Part shown: positions 53,831 to 64,000 of the stretch, one piece after another
How positions within the stretch are numbered: position 1 is the stretch's first letter
How the letters are laid out: every line of letters starts with the position of its first letter
NCBI GenBank assembly: GCA_033961575.1
Contig: CM066741.1
Location: 2,485,715 to 2,549,714, forward strand
Direction of reading: 5' to 3'
Length of the DNA: 64,000 nt
Origin: Aselliscus stoliczkanus
Lineage: Eukaryota; Chordata; Mammalia; Chiroptera; Hipposideridae
The notes under the pieces: generated by a model
Told to the model about the DNA's origin: nothing
The model's input: the letters and a program-made list of their open reading frames with translations, nothing else
Databases searched by the model: none
Translations under genes and position numbers: made by a program

Positions 53831-54689
53831 AGTGGTCAGCTAATGGTTAGAATAAGATTTCTTTTAAGGGCCTTGAATCAATACGTCCCTCAGCCTGTGC
53901 TGTCTGTGCCTGTGGGTGTACATTTTCAATGCTCCAGCAGGCAATTTACAACTCTGCCTTCGCACTCACTTCCTGCTTGTCCAGAGCCTCACTATCAGCT
54001 AGAGGAAGAGACGAGGGCCATGCCAGGTCTTCCCTGGGCCCGGGGACAGCCCTGAACAGGTGTGTGGCTGTCTAGATTCCTAGGAATGTGGTGGAGCTTT
54101 TCAGAGACTCCTATGGACATCCTACTCCCCAGTTTCTCCTGCATGTTTTTGGCCAGCCTTCTGTTAGCCTCACCTGGTAACACCACCTCAGGTACCTGCG
54201 ATGTTAAGCAACTGTTGCTGACTGTTCTTCACAAATGCCTCGGGGAGCGGACCGAGCAAGCTCTGAATCTGGTCAAATGAAGATCAGCCCTGAAAATGGA
54301 GATCTTCAGGGAGCTGCCAAACAGATCAGATGTTACAAGTCTCTGAGGATGGGGCTTTAATGAGCACCAAACCTGGGTCGCCTTATGTGGCCGCTCGGCG
54401 GCTGGTTTGCACAGCCACCACAGCTGCAAGGCCACTGGCTTTCAAGGCTAGTGGAGCTGTGGGAGGGGGATGAGATTAGCGCAATTTAAAGCTGCCACAA
54501 AGCTTACTACTCTTACCAAAATTCAGGTAGTTTTCTCAAACTAATTCTCCTTGGATTGGTGCAAGCCTTTGTGAATTTCCAGAGTTCTGAAAACGTTGAT
54601 CTAACTTTTTGTCAGTGTTCTCACTGCATTTCTGAAGGAGGAGATTTTCAGAAGTCCCTACTCTACTATCCGAGAAGTTAAACCCAACA

Positions 54690-54870
54690 GGTCACAATCT
54701 GAATTTCAGCTTTGCCACACTTGAGCAAGTCGCTTAAACTTTCTAAACTTGCTTTAGCAGGAAAATAAATATGACCTACCATTTAGGTTTCTGTGAGAAT
54801 GAAACAAGATAATGAGATAATATTTGTAATGCAACCGGAACTATACGCACTGAATAATTATTACATGCTT
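54690..54870 (+). repeat. MIR fossil
   Basis: TGAGCAAGTCGCTTAAACTT and AATAAATATGACCTACCATT with GTGAGAATGAAACAAGATAA. Confidence 0.75.
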
Positions 54871-54907
54871 TTAGGAAAGGACATTATATATTTTTGTTTT
54901 AGTTAAA

Positions 54908-54936
54908 ATGCACACACACACACATACACACACAGG
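54908..54936 (+). repeat. (CA)n microsatellite
   Basis: GCACACACACACACATACAC and further CA units. Confidence 0.9.
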
Positions 54937-55627
54937 ACAGTAGTAGACACAATAATCCAACTCAACAGTATACTAATGAAACTCACACACATTCTAAAAG
55001 GAAAAGGGTGACAATGATGGTTGCTAAGGCTGCCAGTCATAAAAAGTACTCAGGACATTATTGCCCTGCCCAACTGCTCTAGTGTATCATTCAGATTGAA
55101 GATTAAGCACAAGGCAAGTTCAGACTTGCTGAAATAAAAGCTCTGGGGACAGATTTTACAGGAATAGCAACGCTGGAAACATTGAGATTGAGAATGCTTT
55201 GTTAACAGAATGAAATCACAAAATGTTTTGTCAGAAAACACGTAAATAAAAAATGACCATTAAATTTTTTTAGTTTGATTTTCTTTTCCCAAAGACCCTA
55301 CTGCCTGTTCTTTTCCTATTAAAAATACAATTACTACCAGCTATTTGTAAGTAGGACTGTAGTTCAGAGGTCACATCTCATTTTACAATTAACTAAATCA
55401 CACCCAACACTGTCCTCTCATTATAGCTTATTCTATCAGCCCTTACTCCATAAACTTGGCTTTGGGTCTAATCCTATAAAGACCTTAAACATAAACTAGC
55501 AGTGAATCTCTATTTTAAAATCTGCTTTACTGACAAGTACAATATGGTACCTGAATCTGTCCCATTACACTCTCAACCACTGAAGCTCTTGACATAAAAT
55601 GCATTAAGTCATTAAAGAAAAGCTCAC

Positions 55628-55742
55628 CACTTTTTTCTTTTCTTTTCTTTTTTTTTAAAGGGCAGTGTCACTGGCCCTCATATGTGGGACTCGAACCGGG
55701 GCCCCAAGCCAGTGCTTAACCACCGCGCCACTCTGCCGGCCC
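55628..55742 (-). mobile_element. tRNA-derived SINE (short type), abutting a second SINE
   Basis: GGGCAGTGTCACTGGCCCTC, CTCGAACCGGGGCC and GCTTAACCACCGCGCC. The head lacks about 13 bp of the usual GCCGCTGGCTTCC segment. Confidence 0.9.
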
Positions 55743-55747
55743 ATCAC

Positions 55748-55897
55748 TTTTTTTTTTTTTTTTTAGCTGAGCCATCCTGCCACCTGTTGGCAGCTCAGTG
55801 GCTGCTCAGCTCGGGCTGGGCATCGAACTGCTATTGTTCAGAGCTCAGTTCGCACTGTTGAGGGAGCTCTTAACCCACTGAGCCACTCGGCTGGCCC
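55748..55897 (-). mobile_element. tRNA-derived SINE (second subfamily) directly next to the previous SINE
   Basis: T-tail, AGCTGAGCCATCCTGCCACC, GGGCATCGAACTGCTATTGT, ACCCACTGAGCCACTCGG. CCATCAC occurs on both sides, consistent with insertion at the end of the older SINE. Confidence 0.9.
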
Positions 55898-56184
55898 ATC
55901 ACAGAGCTTTTTGTATAGTGAAATCCTGAAGGGGTTCCTAAGTGCTTAATCTGAAACCCTCTTCACCCAGCTGGTTCCTGGACGTGTACACTGGGCATGT
56001 GGACCTTACATTCACTGTCCTGTGGGTTTGCGGTCCCACTCCTGCCTTCCAGCAGCACATCACGCACCTCCAGTTACTGACCTTGAACCTGACTCATTTG
56101 ATCCTTGCTCTAACTCTTAGGCTAAAAATATGGAGTGAAACAGGACTGGGGACCGAGTCAGCGCCCCTCTTTAGTTTTTACTTT

Positions 56185-56317
56185 TATTTTTTTAGCTGAA
56201 TCATCCTGCCACCTGTTGGCAGCTCAGCTCAGGCTGGGCATCGAACTGCTGTTGCTTAGAGCTCAGCTCGCACTCTTGAGCGAGCTCTTAACCAACTGAG
56301 CCATTCGGCCGGGCCCT
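56185..56317 (-). mobile_element. tRNA-derived SINE (second subfamily)
   Basis: AGCTGAATCATCCTGCCACC, GGGCATCGAACTGCTGTTGC, TTAACCAACTGAGCCATTCG. Third minus-strand SINE within 700 bp. Confidence 0.9.
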
Positions 56318-57129
56318 CACCACAACTTTTAAATTGTCCACACAATGTATGAAAAAATTGTGGAAGAATATTTGTCACACTGCTAAGAGTAGCCTACTCT
56401 GGTTGAGTAGGATCGAAGATGGAGTGGGGAGTGGGGCTGAGAACACTTGTATTTTTTACTCTTATCTGCGTGTAGATAAATTCACACAATTCTTTCCTTT
56501 AAAAAGAAAGAACATACATTTGTTTTGTATTTTAAAATGTTTATAGTGTATCACACATTACATTTATATAAAAATGTACCAACTGCATTTATACTATACC
56601 CTGTGAAATCTTTCAAGCATGCATAAATTTAAGCACATGCTATGGATCTAAAAGAAATTAAGACAATGCCAAAATTTAGAGTAAACTAAAGTAAATCATG
56701 TAGAAAACTAAAATGGAATTTAAATTACTATGCCTACATTTTCCAATCCATTTCAATTTGTGTATCATGAGAAACCTCCGTAGGGAATTCAATAGATCAT
56801 ACTGGGATATTTATTGTTTCTTCCCTGACTGATTTGGCAGAAGAAACCCAGAATAAATTTAACATTTATTCTATATGTAGAAGTGAGCTGACTTAAGTCA
56901 GGTGATACTGGTAAAGGGAATAAAATAAAACAAATTTGGTAGGTAAAATTGTTTCTGTGGACAGAAAAGTACTGCAGAATTATATGCAGAAGAATTTTAA
57001 CAAAAGGCTGAACATTAATAACTCCCAGCCTTCGATCACCAAACAGGTTTGCCTATGACCATGATCAAGAAGTAAGCTATGCAGCAGACCAGAGTGGCAC
57101 CTAGTCATGCAAAACCCTTGGCCAAAAGC

Positions 57130-57330
57130 TGTCATAAAATTAGCACTTTTAGAGCTAGGAGGGATCTCAGAGATCATCTGTCCTAATCTCCCCAAATTAG
57201 GGATCAGAGAATCCGGAGGCCCACAGAGGTTAAGTGATAAATCCAAGGACACAAAGTAGCTAGCAGTGCCGGGACTAAAAGCCAAGGTTTCAACTCCCCA
57301 CTTCTAACTACTCCCACCACATTGTGCTGG
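57130..57330 (-). repeat. MIR fossil
   Basis: CCCCAAATTAGGGATCAGAG, GGTTAAGTGATAAATCCAAG and TAGCTAGCAGTGCCGGGAC, in reverse orientation. Confidence 0.75.
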
Positions 57331-58044
57331 CTTCCTGAACACCATTCACTGAGTAAAGAAAATGAACAGTATCCCTAAAAATACCTTTGGGAACATTCAG
57401 ATTTGTATCGCAGCAGACTTAATTACAGTAAGCACAGTGACAGTGAGTCTAAGAGAACTTCCCATAGGAGGTCAAAAAATACACAAAGAGAGACCGTGTC
57501 CCTGGGTTTCTCTTGTCAGTTCACAGGAGTGACTCCTGGGGGGTCTGCTCTAAAATACAGCTGCCTCCCACACCAGCCCTCTTCCTCATACATGTTCCAG
57601 GACTATCCCAGCTCATCCTCCTTAAAGAAATAGCCCGTTGCTTTGTCTCAAGAACTAGAGGATTTTCTGCTTTGGGATCTTATCTGATCTCCAAGGAACC
57701 TTGGTTGTTGACAGTCTACTCTCAAACATCACAATGAGCACTCAGGTTTGTCTTATTTGCATCATCCAGAAATGTGCACCACCACCTTCTTAGAAAGGAA
57801 TTTGAGGGTGAGTCACAATAAATACATAACTGTCCTCAGGGCATAGCAAAGGTTCCACTGGATGACCTCCAGGTCTGTCAAAATAACTTCTTTGTCGACT
57901 ACTTGATATCCCAATGTTAAATAATTCTAAATCATCTTTCTAATACATTGTGCCCTTAATTTGCATAAGTATAGTACTTTCTCTGATACTAAATCAAATT
58001 CTAAACTATTTAGTGACATATCCATTGCCCTAATGGATGACAAT

Positions 58045-58275
58045 ATATCAGAGTGGCTAGAATTTAGGCTCTGGATTAAGACTCAGACCCCAGGCCCACC
58101 ACTTACTGGCAAGTTATTTAACCTCTGTGTGCCTCAGTTTCCTCAACAGTAAACGAAGATAACAAAATGGCCTCATAGTGTTGAGTGGATTGAGAGAGAC
58201 ACTGTATGTTAAGCACTTAGAACAAATGCTTGGTTCAGGGCAAGAACTTGATAAATGTTAAATATGATTAATGCT
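58045..58275 (+). repeat. MIR fossil
   Basis: GGCTCTGGATTAAGACTCAG, TATTTAACCTCTGTGTGCCT, TTTCCTCAACAGTAAACGAA, and the terminal AACTTGATAAATGTTAAA. Confidence 0.9.
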
Positions 58276-58957
58276 ACATTGCTATTTCATTAATAAAAAG
58301 TATGTACTTTTACTTTAAGAAAGGAAACATAATCTGTGGGCTTCCATCTTCCTCTTAAAATTTGTTCTCCCATGGTACCTTTCAGTTCCTTGCTTCCTTT
58401 GGGCTTTTAGATGGAAAAAAATCAAATTTGTGTTCAATTTATGTAGATCTACTGAATTATTTAAAATGAATCAGAGTTGTAAGTTGTACAGAGTCTTGCA
58501 AATGTGAGGAAAGCAAGTTCAACACTGAGACAAGTGTTTACTCTGTGCCATTACATTGTCCCTCTTTTTCTGAAGAGGGCGGATTTAAAAGCGGAGAACT
58601 TTGGAGAAGGACGAAGTCCTGATTCTGACAGCTGCTCTTCCATTTAATCTTTAAGGAGAGCTTATGTTCTCACTGCAGTTATATTTGGCTTCAGATTGAA
58701 AATGTAAAGTGATATCTCCCTCAGTTTTCAACATCAGAAAACACTACCTAAACTTCCACAAAATACAGAAAATCAATCCCCCACTAATTAGCTTACATTT
58801 GTGGTAGACGTGATCGCCTAAGCAAAGAGATGGTGGTCTAGGCCGGAAATCATACATTAGAGAAAGTCTCTGCTGGATCTGAGAAGCCTGGCACTGTGCC
58901 GCGAGATACTCCTGACTTTCCCATCAAGCTGGCAGGTACCGGGTGCTACCCCAGGCT

Positions 58958-58982
58958 TTCATTCATTCATTCATTCATTCAG
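58958..58982 (+). repeat. (ATTC)n microsatellite
   Basis: Six ATTC units followed by AGCAAATACTGAGCACACGC, the usual start of an old MIR/L2-type repeat. Confidence 0.9.
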
Positions 58983-59304
58983 CAAATACTGAGCACACGC
59001 TCTGTGCAATACAATGTGGGAAGTATGAAGAACCAAGACACGATCCCTTTATTTCCAGAGCTTATAACACGTACAAAGAGCCAAGACACACTCACAGAAA
59101 ATTAAAAAGCATAGTAAGTAGCAGGATGTATTTAATGCAAGAGAATTATGCAGCCTAGAGAGACTGAGAATCTGGTGATATGCACTCTATCCAAGGCATA
59201 CTATTCATGTACTTTTGAGCAAGAAACTTCACTTCATTAGGTCTACGGCACTATTTAGAAATGAAGTTATTTCCAACAGGGTTCCTGGTAACTCTTCATA
59301 ATTG

Positions 59305-60800
59305 TATAAATTAGCTTTACTGAGGTATGATTTAGATGCAACAAAATTCACCATTTTTATGTGTACAGTTCAATGAGTTTTGACACATGTATAAGGCTCT
59401 CTCAGCTGGTACAGAATCACCACAAAAAGCTCCCTCATACTCCTTTGCAATTGACCCCCCACCCTGCTGACTGCCAAGCTCCCGAGATAGATCTGCTTTC
59501 TGTTACTATAGCTTTACCTTTTGTAGAATTTCCTAGAAATAGAATCATATACCGTTAGCTGTCATGAATAAACGTCTGTGTACAGGTTTTGTGCAGGTGA
59601 TGGCGGGTGGTGAGCAGCCCAATAGGCAGAGGCAGGAGGACCGGCCCCCTTTCTGCCAGTCCCACTGTCTGAGCTGACATCGCACCGTCATCGGCCCCCT
59701 GGTCCCCAGGCTTTTAGACGTGGCCTGAGGCGCATCACTGGCTCGCGTGCGTCTCCAGCTTGTAGACAGCAGATTACGGGACTTCTCAACCTCCCTAATC
59801 TGGAGCGCTCTGACTAATCCAAGGCATGTTCATGTTCCCTGTGTTAATACCTAGGAGTGAAAACGCTGGGCCATATGGTTAGCTGTGTGGTTAAGAAACT
59901 ATGAAACTGTTTTCTAAAGGGCTGCACCACTTTATGTTTTCAACAGCAACATATGAAAACTCCAGCTGCCCCCATCCTCGCCAACACCTGGTATTATCAG
60001 TCCTTGGAGTTTTCGCCCATCTGAATCACAGAGGTGGGTGTGCAGGGCTCTCTTACTGCGGTTTTAATCTGTCCTTCCCTGCTGTCTAATGATGATGCAG
60101 AATATTTTTTTCATGTGCTTAATTTGCCATCTTTGGTCTGTTCACAGCTTTTGCCTACTGAAAAAGAAAAATCAAGTTCTTTGTCTTACTACTGAATTGT
60201 AAGAGTTCTTTATATATTATAAATACAAGTCCATTATTTAACATGTATTTTACAGTTTTCTATTGAAGGGGCTTGCCAGTATTTCTCTTTATTCGATTAT
60301 TGCCAGTCTTTTGCTATTTCCAACAATGATTGCTACAAAATTCACTTCACATCAGAAACTATCTCTATAATAAATTCTTTAGAAATAAAATTTCTGGGTT
60401 AAAGACTATGTGCACTAAAAATTTTGATAGTGCTAAATTTTCTTCATGGAAGTTACATTAATTTACCCTCAATTAGCAAAAAATTCCTATTTCATCACGT
60501 CCTCACCAATACAATATTTACTAACTTTTTTGATCTCTGCCAATAAGATGTGTGAGAAATGGTATCTCACTATAGTTTCAGTTTGTATTTCTCTTGCCAG
60601 AGAGGCCGAACAACTTTAAGTCATTTGCAGAAACTCTGCTGAAATCATCTGTTCATATCCTTTCCTTTTTTTATTGAGTTGGCGGTTATTTCCCTTACTA
60701 AAATATAAGAGCTCTTTAAATATTAAAGAAATTGGCTAATTGTCTGTGATTTCAGCCACAGATATTTTCTCATGGCTGTTTTGAGAACTCTTGCTGCAGA
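59305..60800 (+). mobile_element. Old L1 3'-region fragments
   Basis: TTTACTGAGGTATGATTTAG, ATGTGTACAGTTCAATGAGT, GGGCTGCACCACTTTATGTT, GTGAGAAATGGTATCTCACT and TCTGTTCATATCCTTTCC are L1 3' landmarks. No intact reading frame. Confidence 0.75.
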
Positions 60801-61458
60801 TGGGTTTACCTTCAACATTGCTAGTCACAGAAATGATCAGACCTAACATCCAATTACACTGGCAAGAAAGGCCTTTCTGAAGCACTGGAATTCCTTTCTT
60901 TGCGGGGTTCATACTTTACATCACAGAGTAAAGCATGTGATGCTGATTCCCCTCTTGGACAGTTCATCTCTAGCTTCATATAACCTAAGAGCAAGCCCCG
61001 CCTGCCTGGCATCCTGGAGAACTAATGAAGTACGCTGTTTAAGACTTGACAGAAGGCACCCAAGCAGATCCCAATTCAACTCACTTCACTTCCTCTAGCT
61101 TAGGAGGAGTTTTCCTTTGCACTTCCAGAATTAAAGTCAGCATTTGAAAATGACACTTCCACAGAGTGCTTGCTTTCCAAGGTGAGCTTTCTAGCCACAA
61201 AATAGATATATCAATCAATAAGACAGAATCAAACATACCTCGACAGGCCAAGTATATATAAGATGGCATTAGAAATCAATAGAAAGAATTAATTATTTAG
61301 TAAACTGTTTTGGATAATTGGCTTATGATTTAGAAAAGAATTAAGATAAGAGTCCTACCAAAATAAGATGGCAGATGAATATAAAAATGAAAATCATAAA
61401 ATGAAAAAGAAGAAAAATATCTGAGTTGACTGTGTGGTCATAGAAATAGGGAAGACCA

Positions 61459-61545
61459 GGCCGGCTGAGTGGCGCTGTGGTTAAGCGCTGGCTTGGGAAG
61501 CCAGCAGCCCTGGTTCGAGTACCACATGTGAGGGCCAGTGATTTA
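61459..61545 (+). mobile_element. tRNA-derived SINE (short type)
   Basis: AGGCCGGCTGAGTGGCGCTG, GGTTCGAGTACCACATG and GAGGGCCAGTGA; truncated before the usual CACTGCCCTC end. Confidence 0.88.
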
Positions 61546-61599
61546 AAGGTAAACAATAACCTCTGTGCAATACACATGAAGGAGTAATATTCTTAACAT

Positions 61600-61900
61600 T
61601 TTTAAAATTTTTTTCTTTTTCAATTACAGTTGACAGTCAATATTATATTAGTTTCAGGTGTAGAGCACAGTGGTTAGACATTTATGTAACTTCTGAATAA
61701 GTCTTGTGCCCACTTGACACTATATATAATATTACTGACTGTATTCCCCAAGCTGTACTATACAACCCTGATATTTATTTATAATGAGTCCTTTCAAATC
61801 AACATGGAATCAAATACCAACACTGAAAAATGGGCCAAGGATGTGAATAAGCAACTCATATAAGACGGCATTCAGAACATCAAAAATATATACACTTTAT
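61600..61900 (+). mobile_element. L1 fragment
   Basis: ATTACAGTTGACAGTCAATA, ATTAGTTTCAGGTGTAGAGC, TTCCCCAAGCTGTACTATAC, then AAATGGGCCAAGGATGTGAA. Confidence 0.75.
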
Positions 61901-62138
61901 TATTGTTTTCTAGTAATCAAAGAAATGAAGACCAAAACAACATTTCTAATTTTTGGTTATTAACTTTGCAAAAACTAAAAATACAAAAAAAATGAAAAAA
62001 CAAACAAAAACTAGGTCGGGTCTGGGAGAAGGGAGAGCAGTAAAACAGTCTCCAGGATGATAAATTTCTAAATGTATTATTTAGAGCAATTTGGCAACAC
62101 ACACTGAAACCTTTAAAAATGTCTGTATTTTTTTCTTG

Positions 62139-62385
62139 GGCCGGCCGAGTGGCATGTTGGTTAAGAGGTGGCATGGGATGCCAGCGGCCCCGGTTCGGAT
62201 CCCACATATGAGGGCCAGTGACACTGCCCTCTACAGCTAACAACAGCTCCACCTGGAGCTGGGCTGTGCGAGCCCCGGCGATGGTGTGGGCTGCAGCCCC
62301 TGCTGCAGTGGGCTGCCATAGGCTTCAGTGAGTAGCCGGTAGCCAGCGTGAGCGGCCAATAGCCGCTGCGAGTGGCTGTCCACTC
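62139..62385 (+). mobile_element. Long-type composite SINE, 3' truncated
   Basis: Same head and body as the copy at 25177 (GGCCGGCCGAGTGGC, ACAGCTCCACCTGGAGCTGG, GTAGCCAGCGTGAGCGGC), but it stops before the CCCCAATAAAAT tail. Confidence 0.9.
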
Positions 62386-62789
62386 ACAGATATTAAACTA
62401 CTCTAGTTATTTTCTTCCACTCTCACATTATTTTTCAAATGTATTTTTCAATATTGTTTATGGTTTCTTTTATCAGAAGGAAAAGTTTAAACTTTTGTGT
62501 ATCAATTTTTTTTCTTTATGGGTTTAGCGTTTTGTGCCTTACCTTGAAAGGACATTTCTACTCCAAGTTTACAGTTCTTTTTTTTACATTTAGCTTTGTA
62601 AAGCATCTTTTTGTTTATTGTTATCCATAATTTAGAATAATTAGCTCTATCTTTTCCCCAGCTGTTGCCAGTTGCCCCATGCTGTTCATTGACTAGTACA
62701 TTTTTTTTCACTGATGCTTTGAAATGCTTCCTATACCTTTTTCTAAATTCTTATACACATCAGATTGGAAAATACAGACATTTTTATAC

Positions 62790-62950
62790 TTTTTTTTTTT
62801 TTTTAAGATTTTTATTGGGGAATTGGGGGAGGGGAACAGCACTGGGGAACCGGGGAAGGGGAACAGCCAAGTTGCTGTCCTTCTGTTCTTCAGTCTGGTT
62901 GCGGAGGGCGTCGCTTCACTGTCCGTGTTGGTACCGTCACTGTGCACTGG
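62790..62950 (-). mobile_element. 3' portion of a long-type SINE
   Basis: Reverse complement of the tail: T-run, GATTTTTATTGGGGAATTGG, AGCCAAGTTGCTGTCCTTCT, TCTTCAGTCTGGTTGCGGAG. The tRNA head is absent, so it is 5' truncated. Confidence 0.85.
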
Positions 62951-63179
62951 GCAGGGGAGGAGGGAGGGTCACTGCTTTAAAAACGCTGGTATCTGGTCCC
63001 CAGACTTACTGGATCAGATCTCCTGTTAATGGGACCAGCAACCTGCATTTTAAACCAAATCCTCTTGTTGTCCTTGTGCACACTAAAATCTGACAACTAT
63101 CTGAGACTCGATCTTTCTTCTCTCTCTCTCCAAGATATGCTTGTCTTTATGTGAAAGCCAACACGAAGCAACCTACCCC

Positions 63180-63560
63180 TCCTTCAGATGACCGACTCTG
63201 ATTACCACAGCCCCCCCTTGGCTCAGTGGGGCTCTCTACCGCTTTATGCACACACTCCCGACAGCCTCTGTCACATGACTTCCAGGCCGTTACTCCATGT
63301 AAGCTGTGCTTTCCAAGATCACTCTTGGCCTCTCAGTCCCTAAACCAAGGTCTCCTGCAGCCCTCCTTTTCTGAAGCCTGTGACCTTGGTAGCTGCTATC
63401 TCCCTCCTCCTGGAACAGCTCTGACTTGGCTGTCTGGAAACCACACTCCAGTTGCTGCTCTCTTATCTCTGGAGGTGCCATTTCTGTTTAGCTGGTGTTT
63501 CACCTTCAATGCTATAAATCCCAAGACTTCATTTTTTCCAGAATTTTAACCTCATCCTCC
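63180..63560 (+). mobile_element. L2-like fragment
   Basis: CTTCAGATGACCGACTCTGA and CTGTCACATGACTTCCAGGC resemble L2 3' sequence; the 107-codon frame here has no family features. Confidence 0.35.
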
Positions 63561-63674
63561 ATCTGCTTGGGGTCTCATAATTACTTTAAACACACAATGA
63601 ATCTAAGATGGTTATACTTGTATAGACAAAAAGGAAAGGAATTTGCTTTCTTTTACAAAAAAAATAATAAAAGC

Positions 63675-63857
63675 TGCTACTTATTATTAGCATTTATTAT
63701 GTGCTAAATTATGTGTTAAGGGACTTACTTGTTTGTCCCATTTAATCCTCATCACTGACAGAGATAAGTTTTATTATAATTAGGAAACTAATATGGTTAG
63801 GTGTGATTATGACTAGGAAATTGAAGCTTAGAGGAGGTTAAATAAACTGCCTAAGTA
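63675..63857 (-). repeat. MIR-like fossil
   Basis: ATTTATTATGTGCTAAATTA, TTTAATCCTCATCACTGACA and GAAATTGAAGCTTAGAGGAG, in reverse orientation. Confidence 0.75.
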
Positions 63858-63858
63858 G

Positions 63859-63979
63859 GAGCCGGCCGAGTGGCGCGGTGGTTAAGCGCTGGCTCGGGAA
63901 GCCAGCGGCCCCGGTTCGGGTCCCACATATGAGGGCCAGTGACACTGCCCTCAAAAAAATAAAAATAAAAAAAAAAATA
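63859..63979 (+). mobile_element. tRNA-derived SINE (short type)
   Basis: GAGCCGGCCGAGTGGCGCGG, GGTTCGGGTCCCACATATGA, GACACTGCCCTC and an A-rich tail. A second SINE head (GGGCCGACCGAGTGG) starts at 63980 and is cut by the window end. Confidence 0.95.
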
Positions 63980-64000
63980 GGGCCGACCGAGTGGTCAGCA

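Larger units (their letters stand above)
49288..64000 (-). other. MOSMO: MOSMO intron 1 (3' part; continues off the right edge)
   Basis: 14.7 kb with no exon that I recognise. Human MOSMO also has a very long first intron. It holds L1 fragments (53.0-53.8, 59.3-60.8, 61.6-61.9 kb), MIRs, L2-like sequence at 63.2-63.6 kb and tRNA-SINEs at 52.1, 55.6-56.3, 61.5, 62.1, 62.8 and 63.9 kb. The stretch 49.3-52.1 kb is repeat-poor. Confidence 0.8.

Overview
This window is mammalian nuclear DNA, most likely from a bat. It has short exons bounded by canonical splice sites, abundant MIR, L2, L1 and MaLR fossils, and many young tRNA-derived SINEs whose head (GGCCGGCCGAGTGGCGCAG...) does not match the primate, rodent or carnivore SINEs I know. 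Such heads are familiar from bats (Rhinolophus/Hipposideros or fruit-bat type). The order assignment is an inference. I found no prokaryotic, plasmid or phage feature, and no CRISPR, tRNA or rRNA gene.

Two protein-coding genes lie on the minus strand and are read right to left. VWA3A (von Willebrand factor A domain-containing 3A) occupies about 2.0-27.7 kb. I could place 19 consecutive coding exons, with every exon-exon phase compatible, giving 678 in-frame codons. They cover one degenerate VWA-like module (exons at 18.5-14.2 kb) and one clearer VWA domain (exons at 6.9-3.7 kb). The C-terminal exons run off the left edge, and the first exon or exons were not found. MOSMO (modulator of Smoothened, formerly C16orf52) is represented by its last two coding exons (49.3-49.1 kb and 44.3-44.1 kb) and a long repeat-poor 3' UTR reaching to about 40.8 kb or further. 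Its first exon lies beyond the right edge. The order MOSMO then VWA3A on one strand is the arrangement I know from human 16p12.2, which supports both identifications.

Layout: 1-2 kb, VWA3A intron with an old MaLR LTR split by another LTR; 2-27.7 kb, VWA3A exons and repeat-filled introns; 27.7-40.8 kb, intergenic or upstream VWA3A sequence, with an unassigned candidate exon at 37.6-37.8 kb, a 51-bp minisatellite and DNA-transposon fossils; 40.8-44.1 kb, MOSMO 3' UTR; 44.3-49.1 kb, MOSMO intron 2 with a mariner-type MITE with 24-bp terminal inverted repeats; 49.3-64 kb, part of MOSMO intron 1 with L1 fragments and clustered SINEs.

The two genes are not known to work together. MOSMO is a four-pass membrane protein that dampens Hedgehog signalling by lowering surface Smoothened. 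VWA3A is poorly characterised and is associated with testis and ciliated tissue. The most notable sequence structures are the modular SINEs (one tRNA-like head joined to several different bodies, several with intact target-site duplications), several nested insertions, and the unassigned exon near 37.7 kb.
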